The notes: a model not told the origin generated them from the sequence alone. A DNA stretch of 64,000 nucleotides from Geothrix sp. PMB-07 (GCF_030758935.1 NZ_CP132333.1:2480992-2544991), one strand, 5' to 3'; counted from the first letter of the stretch, positions 42,909 through 51,428 are shown. A program made the numbers and translations.

Positions 42909-43280
42909 CTAACCAAATAATACCTGTAGTTTGGCTGGCTTGATCACATTTTTACTATATGACTCATCAATGTTTGTAATCAGTTTATACTTACTGTCTA
43001 ACTCTCGCTTTACACCATCCTTAACAGGTTTAGATATTTTGTTGGCAACTGCCCGTTCAATTTCAGGTGGGGTGAGTTCTCCATGGATGGAAAGCTCGTC
43101 CAGAATCTCTGAACAATGTTCCTCCAGTGATTCCCTAACCTGTTCTCTCAGAATCATAAAAACAGAATTACTGATAGCTTCAATCTTTGCCAACTCTAAG
43201 TTAGCTTCCAAAGCCTCACTATTAATGGTTATATCAGAAATACGACTAACAAGTGCATCTGTGTATGGTGTTTCTTTCAT
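42909..43280 (-). CDS. unknown small island protein
   Basis: 123 residues, acidic and helical (EALEANLELAKIEAISNSVFMILREQVRESLEEHCSEILDEL), with no membrane segment or recognised motif. It is 352 bases upstream of the possible primase gene in the same direction. No strong ribosome site; ATG 43280 is preceded by AAAGGATTAAAAA on the coding strand, which is weak but acceptable. Confidence 0.5.
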   Translation of the reverse strand: MKETPYTDALVSRISDITINSEALEANLELAKIEAISNSVFMILREQVRESLEEHCSEILDELSIHGELTPPEIERAVANKISKPVKDGVKRELDSKYKLITNIDESYSKNVIKPAKLQVLFG

Positions 43281-43795
43281 TTTTTAATCCTTTATTTATA
43301 AAATATTAATACCATTTCACTTAGTAATAAATTCATTCAAACTTAATTCAAATTTTTTGTTTTGTAAAAAATACGTATGGCATCAATAAAATTCGATTTA
43401 TATCATACCATCTAAGTTAGGACCTTCCAATATAAGCTGGGGGGTCTCTTTGTGAAAAAATTTCGCGAATAATATGTTCGAATAATATTGTAGGAGTTTT
43501 ATGTTAGAGTGTTTGGTTCCTTCCGTTTGCGCTTCAGAGTGTAGGGCAAGCTAGACCAAACTGTAAGGACTTAGCACTCCAGCCGATTCATTGATCCTCG
43601 CCTACTCTTGGTCAGATCACGTTGGTAGCCAGCACATTTGAACCACATGGTTACATGCACATCATTAACTAAATTTATATCAGCAAAAAGACTGACGCAT
43701 CTCTCTTTGAGATGAATTCTAGTACCCATTAGTTCAGCCCCTGCCCGTAGAGTGTTGCCCTCCAGAAAGGGTCATGCTGGGCGTAGAACTACGAG
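43281..43795. other. non-coding AT-rich region with a possible 17-codon leader
   Basis: About 515 bases without a recognisable gene. A minimal open frame, ATG 43501 to TAG 43554 (rightward, 17 residues with three Cys), is preceded by TAGGAG and could be a leader peptide, though nothing follows it. A small hairpin CATCTC/GAGATG with a five-base loop is at 43699-43715. The left half is very AT-rich and probably holds promoters for the leftward gene at 43280. Confidence 0.4.
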
Positions 43796-44182
43796 CTACT
43801 TCCCTGCCCTCTCTTTCATAACCCTATCGAGTGTTTCCTGAATGGTTTCCCAACGAGCTTCTGGGACAACTCCCTTCTGAAACCAAAGATTTACTGCCTT
43901 CTGGGTAACCCCAAGAAGGCGACTGAGTGCGCTTTGACTCAGCCCCAGTCTCACCATTTCTCTCTTGAGGTAGTGGATTGAACGCCTATCAGTTCCTGAG
44001 ATGCTCCCCGGTCTAAACACTGGTTGCCGGTCAACCGGAAGTGTTGCCTGAATCACTTCATCAAGAACGACTCCAGTTGTCACCCCACGCCTGGCAGCTA
44101 CTACTCGAAGACGTTTAGCAGAATCAGGGCTGATTCGAGCAGTAATGGCTTCCCACTCTTCCTTGCGCGGTCCACGGCCCAT
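43796..44182 (-). CDS. HTH regulator: ribbon-helix-helix-like N terminus plus XRE-type domain
   Basis: 128 residues. The N-terminal 50 look like a ribbon-helix-helix (AITARISPDSAKRLRVVAARRGVTTGVVLDEVI); residues about 70-105 form a Cro/CI-type helix-turn-helix (REMVRLGLSQSALSRLLGVTQKAVNLWFQKG). It is higher in GC than its island neighbours. Probably the island's regulator, controlling the 0.6-kb non-coding stretch upstream or the integration genes; no direct evidence for the target. Confidence 0.65.
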   Translation of the reverse strand: MGRGPRKEEWEAITARISPDSAKRLRVVAARRGVTTGVVLDEVIQATLPVDRQPVFRPGSISGTDRRSIHYLKREMVRLGLSQSALSRLLGVTQKAVNLWFQKGVVPEARWETIQETLDRVMKERAGK

Positions 44183-44776
44183 TCCACCCCTCCGCCACGA
44201 ATGGCAATGTCACGGGTGGATTCTTTCCAACGTAGAGCCATTTCTATATTTTTGACATTTCAATGTTGCCAAGAAGTGTCTACCATACCCATTGAGCCCA
44301 ATATTTTCAGCTCACATGGCGCCATCTTGCTACACCACTCCAGATACAACCTTCCTACTTGGTAGAAATGGATAAACAACAAACGCAATGAAGTCCGAGA
44401 GAAACAATAGTCTCAGCCCTTCCCAAGCCCTCGAATGACAGGGAGTTCTGTTCCAACCCGCGTAAACCCACCTTCTGGCGATCCAGAAGACAACCGCGAG
44501 AGATTGACAATGTCTCATAAAACAGAAATGGCTTTGTTAGCCGTAAAAGGACACCCACCCATGCTCACCAAAATCACCAGGGAACTCTTGAATGGACTTT
44601 GAACCGACCAATATGCACCATGAAGATTCTAAACAATTCACATGACATCACTATAGACGTTCCATAAGTTAAGCTCAGGCACTAGACCCCACTAGACACA
44701 GCACTCAAGCAGCAAAATGCTTAAACAATTATTAATATATCATATATTTTAAAATTTTAATAATAAGGAGGTAAGT
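44183..44776. other. non-coding region between two divergent island genes
   Basis: 594 bases without a convincing gene; open frames at 44330-44558 on the minus strand have no ribosome site and look incidental. It contains the hairpin CTTCTGG/CCAGAAG at 44472-44489 and a tandem CACTAGAC repeat at about 44680-44697. A strongly AT-rich segment before 44777 (TTAATATATCATATATTTT) probably holds the promoter of the membrane-protein gene. Confidence 0.45.
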
Positions 44777-45469
44777 ATGAATAGTCGTTCAACCAAGATT
44801 TTTGGGCTTGCAGCTATAGCCATAGTTATTGGATTTGGGCTTGGTTTTTATGTTAAGCAGCTAAACCATAAGAATAAACAACAAGAGCTTATAATTGCAA
44901 AAACAAACCAAACTAAAAATGAAATCAATAATATTGACGTAAAATTATTACAAATATCATCAGACCAACAAGACTTGATGCAGAAATGGAATGATTTTAT
45001 TGCAAATGGCTTTCCAGATGACGCCCTAATTCGAACAACTACTGATGACGGTAGTTTCAAAATGATTACAGTCAGCGAAAAGAAAGATGATCTTAGAAGG
45101 AAATACGCCGCCAATGAAGCTGAATCAAAATCACTTAATCAAAGAAGATTAGAATTGGCGTCAACTATACCTGGCGAATTAATACCAACTCAAGCTAAAA
45201 ACAATCAAGACCAATCAATACATATCTCACTAGAAAGCAACACTATTTATAAACAAACAATGAGTGATATCGGATGTCCTATCTCGACTGGAAACAGACT
45301 TTATTTAAACAATGTAACATTTAAAATTTATGTAGACTCAATTATGGCAATGAAAAATCAACGCGAACAGGCATCTAACAATTTTCATATACCCATCCTA
45401 CCCGATTCAAATGAGATTAATAATATTTACGAAGCTAGAAAAATCGTTATGATGGAGAATTCAAAATAG
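44777..45469 (+). CDS. unknown single-pass membrane protein with coiled coil
   Basis: 230 residues, AT-rich codons, with a strong AGGAGGT site. Residues about 9-27 form one N-terminal membrane helix (IFGLAAIAIVIGFGLGFYV) followed by a long Lys/Gln/Asn-rich coiled coil (about 30-150), so most of the protein would lie outside the cytoplasm. The C-terminal 80 residues are unrecognised. It is followed by a strong hairpin, so it forms its own transcript next to the resolvase. Possibly an accessory or exclusion protein; no function can be assigned. Confidence 0.6.
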   Translation: MNSRSTKIFGLAAIAIVIGFGLGFYVKQLNHKNKQQELIIAKTNQTKNEINNIDVKLLQISSDQQDLMQKWNDFIANGFPDDALIRTTTDDGSFKMITVSEKKDDLRRKYAANEAESKSLNQRRLELASTIPGELIPTQAKNNQDQSIHISLESNTIYKQTMSDIGCPISTGNRLYLNNVTFKIYVDSIMAMKNQREQASNNFHIPILPDSNEINNIYEARKIVMMENSK

Positions 45470-45504
45470 TTCATTACATTTTAAGATTAGATCAGATGCA
45501 ACCG

Positions 45505-45532
45505 TATATCCCCGGCATGGCCCGGGGATATA
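45505..45532 (+). terminator. hairpin after the coiled-coil membrane protein gene
   Basis: An 11-bp stem TATATCCCCGG / CCGGGGATATA with a six-base loop (CATGGC), followed by TTTCGT, 35 bases after the stop codon at 45469. Confidence 0.7.
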
Positions 45533-45715
45533 TTTCGTGAGTCACTTAAAGAGGAATTACTAGGGACCATCATTGTCTTTAAGATCGAATGTCGTTGACG
45601 ATGAGGACAAAAGGCGTTCCCAAACGAATAACTTTGGATTGCCTGATTCACCTGGAAGAGTCAGAACACTTTCCGGGACCTCGCCAGAGACGTTTCCTGG
45701 CTTAAGCGCAGGCAA

Positions 45716-46273
45716 TTAGACCCTTCTAGAGGCAGGTAGCCACCGGTAGAGAGTTGGAACAGAGATGCCGAGGTTCTTTGAGACATCTTTAGGTGGCATA
45801 CCAGTAGCCAAGAGTTTTTTTGCGGATTCGATCTTGCCGTCAGACATCTTCCGCTTCCGACCTCCCACCCTTCCAAGCTTCCTCGCAACCTCCAGTCCTG
45901 CCTTTGTCCTCTCCCCAATCAATTCACGTTCCATCTGAGCCATACTGGCCATGACATTAAAGAAGAACCTCCCTGCAACAGTGGAAGTATCAATCTGATC
46001 AGTGATGCTTTGGAAGTGGACCTTTCGATTTGCCAGTTCTTCCACCAGATCGACTAAGCCCTTCACGCTACGACCTAGCCGATCTAACTTCCAGACAACA
46101 AGGACATCACCTTCCCTCAGATGGGAGAGTGCGTCTATTAGACCTGGCCTATCAGCCCGGGCCCCTGACATGAAATCTTGGAAGACCTTTTCACACCCGG
46201 CCTTTGCTAAGGCATCTTCCTGTAGATCCAAGTGCTGATCCTGGGTTGAAACTCTCGCATAGCCAATCCGCAT
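45716..46273 (-). CDS. serine recombinase, Tn3 resolvase / DNA invertase family
   Basis: 185 residues, the size of small resolvases and invertases. The N-terminal catalytic domain has GYARVSTQDQ (Ser about 9 as nucleophile), VWKLDRLGRS and ERELIGERTKAGL; the C-terminal helix-turn-helix is GMPPKDVSKNLGISVPTLYRWL. It is transcribed away from the reverse transcriptase cassette. A cluster of TCGAGAAT-type dyads lies directly upstream of its start and may be its binding or crossover site. Confidence 0.9.
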   Translation of the reverse strand: MRIGYARVSTQDQHLDLQEDALAKAGCEKVFQDFMSGARADRPGLIDALSHLREGDVLVVWKLDRLGRSVKGLVDLVEELANRKVHFQSITDQIDTSTVAGRFFFNVMASMAQMERELIGERTKAGLEVARKLGRVGGRKRKMSDGKIESAKKLLATGMPPKDVSKNLGISVPTLYRWLPASRRV

Positions 46274-46282
46274 GTGATCTCC

Positions 46283-46347
46283 GATTCTCGAAACTCATCC
46301 AAGTATATGTAATCGAGAATTGAGAATCAAGAATGGTTTTCGAGAAT
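46283..46347. promoter_or_regulatory. candidate resolvase binding site (res-like)
   Basis: ATTCTCGA (46284-46291) and TCGAGAAT (46313-46320) form a dyad 37 bases long, ten bases upstream of the resolvase start. TGAGAATC and a second TCGAGAAT (46340-46347) follow directly. Repeated half-sites with about this spacing are typical of small serine recombinase sites and of their autoregulation. Confidence 0.5.
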
Positions 46348-46380
46348 GCTATTTCCTTGATAACTGGTATCCCTCGTTTT

Positions 46381-46404
46381 AGGTATTTGGGCTCTCAAAT
46401 ACCT
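46381..46404 (+). other. perfect hairpin upstream of the reverse transcriptase cassette
   Basis: AGGTATTTG / CAAATACCT with loop GGCTCT, in the 356-base non-coding gap between the resolvase and drt3a. A shorter dyad GAGCA/TGCTC follows at 46446-46462. It could belong to a 5' leader or be an alternative place for the system's ncRNA. Confidence 0.4.
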
Positions 46405-46629
46405 TGGTTTTCAAGAAGAGATCTGTGGATTCTAACGACTTGTCGAGCATCGTAATTGCTCAAAAGGGCGTCCACTAGGAGTCTGGGGACGTTTGTGAAA
46501 TCTGCCGGAAAGATGTTTGATGACGAATTGCTTCCTGTGGCTTGGTTGATGTGATATGACGGAACATGAATTGGCTATTCGAGCGTCTTCATTGGGAAGT
46601 AGGATCTAGCAAGTTCTACAGGCGATCAC

Positions 46630-47904
46630 ATGCCCGATCAATCATTCAGCCCTAAGAATCTGTTGGCGATGCTTAAGAAGGCCGATTTCCGATCCGTGCC
46701 GAGTCTTACTTGGGCGGCCTATCGGAAGTTATGCGTTGAGGAAGCTATTCAATCTTCCACCAGCAGATTCAATGGAGTTAACCCCATAACTAGATTTCAT
46801 CTTAAGAAGAAATCAGCTTATCGAATTAATAATATTGGCAATATGCTTGTCATCAGAAAGTTGAATTACAATTTAATAAATATATTTAATATAAAATATG
46901 CATGTCGTTCCACTATAATTTCAAATTTAATACATTTTATAAAAGAAGGTATTCCTTATCGTATATACAGATTGGATGTATCACAATTTTATGAATCATT
47001 TGACCATTTAGATATTAAAAATAGAATATCAAGCTGTAAAAAAATCAATCCAATTACAAAAAATCTGACATTTGCATTTTTAGACTATTCCCTTGGTGCT
47101 GGTTCGGCGGGTTTGCCCCGAGGTATTTCGTTGAGCTCTACTATATCTGAGATGATGATGGAGGACTTTGACAAAGAAATTAGGTCATGCAAATCAATAT
47201 ATTTTTATTCTAGATATGTTGATGATATTGTTATAATTACAAATGCATCGGAAGAAAGAGAAGATTTTATAAATTTTGTTCAAAACATACTACCACATGG
47301 TTTGCGTTTAAATCCAAAGAAGCAACAAGTTTGTGAAGCACTTCAAGTTGCTCCACAAAAAACATCAAAGCGTCCTTTGATTAAACGTATAATATGTACG
47401 TTTGATTATTTAGGCTATCAATTTACCATTTCTGACCCAGCGAGAGCAGACATTGATACAGAAGACAAATACAGAAATGTTGTTGTTGATATTTCAAATA
47501 ATAAAATAAATAAAATAAAGACAAGAATAGCGCGATCAGTTCGAGACTATTTAGTTAACCCTAAAAGAGATGAAAAACTGTTGATTGATCGCATTAAATA
47601 TCTAACCAGTAATTTTTATATTTTTAATAAAAATTCAGGGATGCGCAACCTGGCGGGTATATATTATGGTTTTCCGGCTTTGAGTAAAAATGCAAGCGGT
47701 CTATTAATTTTGGATGCATTTTTAAGAAATTTAATACTTTCCAGATCTATTAGAATATATATTGGTTCATTGCGTATTATTGATTCGAATTTAAAACGTA
47801 AATTACTATCTCATAAATTTTGCCTTGGCTTTGAGATGCGTAGATTTATTTACTTTGCTCCCAAACGTATGCAAGAAATCCAGGAGTGTTGGAAATATGA
47901 GTAG
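46630..47904 (+). CDS. drt3a: defence-associated reverse transcriptase Drt3a (UG3-type)
   Basis: 424 residues with a complete reverse transcriptase palm. Motif A is YRLDVSQFYESFDHLD (about 115), motif B GSAGLPRGISLSSTISEMMMEDFD, and the catalytic YVDD box is at about 196-199 (YSRYVDDIVIITN), then LNPKKQQV and a CTFDYLGYQF thumb entry. There is no maturase or HNH domain, so it is not a group II intron protein. A second, longer RT gene starts inside its last codons. A tandem pair of small-plus-large RTs is the layout of DRT type 3 (UG3 + UG8). Codons are very AT-rich except in the first about 40 residues. A weak AGG precedes the ATG. Confidence 0.82.
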   Translation: MPDQSFSPKNLLAMLKKADFRSVPSLTWAAYRKLCVEEAIQSSTSRFNGVNPITRFHLKKKSAYRINNIGNMLVIRKLNYNLINIFNIKYACRSTIISNLIHFIKEGIPYRIYRLDVSQFYESFDHLDIKNRISSCKKINPITKNLTFAFLDYSLGAGSAGLPRGISLSSTISEMMMEDFDKEIRSCKSIYFYSRYVDDIVIITNASEEREDFINFVQNILPHGLRLNPKKQQVCEALQVAPQKTSKRPLIKRIICTFDYLGYQFTISDPARADIDTEDKYRNVVVDISNNKINKIKTRIARSVRDYLVNPKRDEKLLIDRIKYLTSNFYIFNKNSGMRNLAGIYYGFPALSKNASGLLILDAFLRNLILSRSIRIYIGSLRIIDSNLKRKLLSHKFCLGFEMRRFIYFAPKRMQEIQECWKYE

Positions 47905-49876
47905 AAGAGGAAATAAGCGAAAAATTAAACGCAGTGATTACACGCGTGTAATCTTAACAGAGACGTTACCATTTGAAACGCCAGTTATATTTTCAAACGA
48001 TGGACTATATGGACAAATTAATGACTTGAACTCGGCTTCACTTCTTCGCCAAAATTTATTAAAAGCACTTATATTTGGAGAAGGAGAAGGAGATAGATCA
48101 AGGCCGACTGTGCCACATATTTTTAAAATTAAAAAAAATTCGACTGAATTTAGAAGATTAGCCTTGGTTCACCCAAGATCTCAATGGATTATCAAAGAAT
48201 TCTATCAAAAATATGAAACACTTATGTTGTATCACTGTGCGCACAGTCCAGCTTCAATTCGTTCACCTGAAAAAATTGCTAGTGCTTTTTTCATGCGCAG
48301 TGACATGGAGAACCTTCACCAATACAAAACTGGTCATGTTGGACTGCAAAAGATCGATGAAATAACTAAACATGTCCCAAGCTTCTTCTCTTATCGCGGA
48401 TTTGATAGATTATATAAATTTTTTGAATCTAGAGATTATTTTTTATTAGAGAAAAAATATTCATTCTTTCAGTCTCTTGATGTTTCAAAATGTTTTGACA
48501 GTATATATACACATGTTATGTCGTGGTCTGTTAAGGATAAAGAATTTACAAAAAAACATGTTACTGTTGAATCAACATTTGCACAAGAATTTGATTGGGT
48601 GATGCGCCATTGCAATCACAATGAAACCAATGGCATTGTGATAGGTCCAGAAATAAGCCGGATATTTTCAGAAATTATATTTCAAAAAATTGACTTACTT
48701 ACTATAAAAAAAATAAAAGAAAAGAAGGGGATGATTTACGGTGAGCACTATGAATTTAGAAGGTATGTAGATGATGTTTACATTTTTTCCAACAAGCAAT
48801 TAGATTGCAAGATCGTATATGATGTATATTCAGATGTGTTGACAGAATTTAATCTTAGATCGAATTCTTCAAAATCTATTTTGCTTTCACGCCCATTTAT
48901 TACGAACAAATCAAGATTAATACATGAAATAGGTATTGAAGTTGATGATTTTATTGATAAATTCCTAGAGTCAAGTGAAGATGGGAAATATCTAATTCCA
49001 AAGCGCATAAATTCTGTTTGGAAATTAACACAAAAACACATAGAAGTAATAAAATCGACTTGCTCTTATAATGATATTAATTATGATGGTGTTTCCGGTT
49101 ATTTGATTGGCGTTTTTGAACAAAGAATTAAAAAAATAGTGTCAATATCAAAATTTGATAACTCAGATCATTCGCAGATGATTTATAGGGATGCAATTTT
49201 TGTTTTACTTGATATAATGTTCTTTCTTTATCAAATTTCGCCATCTGTGAGCGCGTCATACAAAATTTGCACGTCAATCATTTTGTTAATAAGATTCTCT
49301 AGAAAATTTTTACCTGAATACAAAGATAATATTGCACAGCGAATATATGAACTGTCTGGAGATCTTTTGTCACGTAGTAAGAATGACGAAATTGATCATG
49401 TAGAAGGGTTTTTGCCATTAGAAGTTTTAAATATTATATTGGGCATAAGGGAGCTTGGGCCTGGTTTTTTGTTACCATGCGATATTCTGGAAAAAGTATT
49501 TATTAATCAAAAATCAATATCATATTTTGATGCCATAAGCTGTTTATTTTACATTAGAAATGATGCTGAATACAAAACATTGAAAGATAAGGTTATTTTT
49601 GCAATCAATGAAAAGCTTATGAATCTAAAAGATATTAGAGTTAATGCTGAGAAAGCCTATCTATTACTCGATATGCTTGGTTGTCCTTATGTATCTCGAC
49701 GAAAGAAGACGATTTGGTTGAATCGGGCCTGTAAGGCCTTAGACGTTGTAATCCCGGGCCCCTCAGTCGAAGCCCTCTTTTTCGATGAAGAAGATAAATG
49801 GCATGCTCACATCGACTGGGCGGAAGTGGATCTTCTCAACGTGCTGGAAAAGAAACTATTGAAACAAGTTTATTGA
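47897..49876 (+). CDS. drt3b: defence-associated reverse transcriptase Drt3b (UG8-type)
   Basis: 659 residues, starting eight bases before the drt3a stop, with AGGAG about 11 bases upstream of ATG 47897. RT motif A is LDVSKCFDSIYTH (about 194), motif B region ETNGIVIGPEISRIFSEIIF, catalytic YVDD about 290 (FRRYVDDVYIFSN), then a long helical C-terminal region of about 300 residues with no nuclease motif I can see. The N terminus (TRVILTETLPFETPVIFSNDGLYGQ) matches what I recall of Drt3b proteins. The pair is translationally coupled. The last 60 codons are less AT-rich than the rest. The gene is followed by a structured non-coding stretch. Confidence 0.82.
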   Translation: MSRRGNKRKIKRSDYTRVILTETLPFETPVIFSNDGLYGQINDLNSASLLRQNLLKALIFGEGEGDRSRPTVPHIFKIKKNSTEFRRLALVHPRSQWIIKEFYQKYETLMLYHCAHSPASIRSPEKIASAFFMRSDMENLHQYKTGHVGLQKIDEITKHVPSFFSYRGFDRLYKFFESRDYFLLEKKYSFFQSLDVSKCFDSIYTHVMSWSVKDKEFTKKHVTVESTFAQEFDWVMRHCNHNETNGIVIGPEISRIFSEIIFQKIDLLTIKKIKEKKGMIYGEHYEFRRYVDDVYIFSNKQLDCKIVYDVYSDVLTEFNLRSNSSKSILLSRPFITNKSRLIHEIGIEVDDFIDKFLESSEDGKYLIPKRINSVWKLTQKHIEVIKSTCSYNDINYDGVSGYLIGVFEQRIKKIVSISKFDNSDHSQMIYRDAIFVLLDIMFFLYQISPSVSASYKICTSIILLIRFSRKFLPEYKDNIAQRIYELSGDLLSRSKNDEIDHVEGFLPLEVLNIILGIRELGPGFLLPCDILEKVFINQKSISYFDAISCLFYIRNDAEYKTLKDKVIFAINEKLMNLKDIRVNAEKAYLLLDMLGCPYVSRRKKTIWLNRACKALDVVIPGPSVEALFFDEEDKWHAHIDWAEVDLLNVLEKKLLKQVY

Positions 49877-50207
49877 CAGGATATTGTCATTGCGGAAGGT
49901 GGCAAAGATCCCTCTTCGGATGACCTTTTGGTCATCCGCTTCTCTGGGTGAATGGCAGGAAAGGGTTTAAATCTGATCCTTGAGTGCTGGAAACCCATGA
50001 GCACCGAGATTCGTCTCGTTGCACACACTTTGCGGAGATTGTCACCTTCCACCTGTTTAGCGAGAAAGGCCTGCCGAGAGACAATCTCGACGAAAGTAGT
50101 TATGGACTTTCCATTCTTATTTTCTGATCCCTGAGAGTCGGCAATACTCTTCAGTTAGCATGTGAATTCCAATAGACAAAAGGCTCTGGATTGCTCCAGA
50201 GCCTTTT
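49877..50207 (+). ncRNA. candidate DRT3-associated ncRNA with CACACAC tract
   Basis: A non-coding stretch directly after drt3b with ordered helices: 49917-49925/49930-49938 (CGGATGACC, TTTT loop); GGGTTT/AAACCC at 49963/49991; a five-bp stem with UUCG loop at 50005-50018; and a nine-bp stem GAGATTGTC/GACAATCTC at 50035/50080. Between the UUCG hairpin and the last stem lies an unpaired TTGCACACACTTTGC with CACACAC at 50022-50028. A 13-bp terminator hairpin closes it at 50178-50207. DRT3 systems are known to use an ncRNA, and I recall an ACACAC template being reported. Exact ends, promoter and expression are unknown. Confidence 0.6.
50178..50207. terminator. strong intrinsic terminator, usable in both directions
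   Basis: A perfect 13-bp stem AAAAGGCTCTGGA / TCCAGAGCCTTTT with loop TTGC. It ends the drt3/ncRNA transcript from the left and lies 14 bases after the stop of the leftward gene 50222-50920. Confidence 0.9.
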
Positions 50208-50221
50208 GATATTCATACAAT

Positions 50222-50920
50222 CTATTTCTTATTCTTACGAAATTTCTCTAATGCCCTCAAAGCATTTGGATTTCCTTTACGAGCTGAGGTCTTGGTGAAA
50301 CCAAGGGCAGATTTCCCAAAGTTCTTTTGGTAAGCAGAGATGATATCTGTGACTTCGCTGTGGAACTCCCTGCTATTTACAACGGTTAAGAAGGCTTCCA
50401 CCATTTCAATTGGACTGCCCTTGAATCTCTTACAGATGCTCTTGGCTACCGCTTCTACTGTCTTTTCAGCTTTCCCAGCCCTCTGGCCGGTCCTCTGACT
50501 CTTTACAGGCCGAATCTCCTTCATCATGGTCAGAGCCTGGAAGTATTCAATCCCTGCTTTGTCCAATGCCTCTAGGAAGCTCACGTAGTTTTTCTCAAGC
50601 TTCCCATACAGAATAAAGGCTTGTTTGAAATCAGGCTTGTCTTCAGCTTCTTTAAAGATTCGACTCATCACGGAAGCAGGAACAGAAGCCCTACCGAGCT
50701 TGTATTCCGCTTTGTTTTCCTTTCCAGTCCCCTTTTCATAGGTGAAGGGATTCTTGGTAGGAGTAGCCATGTTCATTACCTCTGGGTTAGTGGCTGGTTC
50801 ATCAGCCAAGGTTGGTAGGAGAGTAGCAGGTGATTCTGAAGGGATGATTATAAATTTGTCCCTCTTCTTTCTGAACGGCCCTGTAAGGCCAGTCTTGATA
50901 TCTTTGAAGATACTATTCAT
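50222..50920 (-). CDS. unknown basic island protein
   Basis: 232 residues, rich in Lys. The N-terminal 80 residues look disordered (Pro, Thr, Asn, Ala); the rest is helical (AEYKLGRASVPASVMSRIFKEAEDKPDFKQAFILYGKLEKNYVSFLEAL...), with an unrecognised basic C terminus. It converges on the candidate ncRNA and shares its terminator. Not a family I know; it could be an accessory of the RT cassette or an island housekeeping protein. Its base composition is intermediate between island and chromosome. Confidence 0.6.
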   Translation of the reverse strand: MNSIFKDIKTGLTGPFRKKRDKFIIIPSESPATLLPTLADEPATNPEVMNMATPTKNPFTYEKGTGKENKAEYKLGRASVPASVMSRIFKEAEDKPDFKQAFILYGKLEKNYVSFLEALDKAGIEYFQALTMMKEIRPVKSQRTGQRAGKAEKTVEAVAKSICKRFKGSPIEMVEAFLTVVNSREFHSEVTDIISAYQKNFGKSALGFTKTSARKGNPNALRALEKFRKNKK

Positions 50921-51199
50921 AACTCAATTCCTCTCACCACGCAACATATAAATGTAAAAATTTAGATCAATCAACCATCATTCTTACATTATAAATCTAC
51001 AAGCACTCAACATCCAGTCAACCTCTTTTTTAAAATAAATTTAACCATATTGCTACGGTTACATGTTTTATCTATATGAACTTGTTGTGATTTTCTATTT
51101 CAGAGGATGCTAGTAGCGAAATCCTTATGCACGCTCCGCTCTCCGACTTTTACCTAGAGTTCAGTGGGGCTCCATCCGATATGTAGGTGGAGAACGGGT

Positions 51200-51427
51200 G
51201 TGAAACTAATGAACCAGAGGCAATTAAAGGAATACTTTATTACTATTCGCGGCAAAAAACTATCAAGTGAAGCTTTAACAGCTTGCTTAATAAAAGGAAT
51301 GCCATATACAATTATTGGCAAAAGAAAGCACTTCAACCCAATTTCAGTTGTAGATTGGCTAGAAAAGCAAGAAACAGTATCTAAATATTATATTACTAAC
51401 AAATCAAGACAAATAAGAAGAGGTTGA
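51200..51427 (+). CDS. excisionase-like (AlpA/MerR-type HTH) protein
   Basis: 75 residues starting at GTG 51200, which has GGAG seven bases upstream (ATG 51209 is the alternative without a good site). The layout QLKEYFITIRGKKLSSEALTACLIKGMPYTIIGKRKHFNPISVVDWLEKQE is a winged-helix excisionase or AlpA pattern: helix-turn-helix, then a wing, then DWLEK. It is one base upstream of the integrase gene, the usual place of a recombination directionality factor. Confidence 0.65.
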   Translation: MKLMNQRQLKEYFITIRGKKLSSEALTACLIKGMPYTIIGKRKHFNPISVVDWLEKQETVSKYYITNKSRQIRRG

Positions 51428-51428
51428 A

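Noticed and set aside
43501-43554. 17-codon Cys-containing frame as a gene
   Set aside because: Noted in the region description only; a ribosome-like TAGGAG precedes it, but it is too short and no regulated gene follows it.
44330-44558. Two short leftward frames in the 44.2-44.8 kb gap
   Set aside because: Overlapping each other in different frames, without ribosome sites or codon bias like the island's genes.
46630-49876. Group II intron or retron reading of the RT genes
   Set aside because: There are two adjacent RTs without maturase or HNH domains, no intron domain V/VI structure is visible at the boundaries, and there is no msr/msd-type inverted repeat pair next to a single RT.
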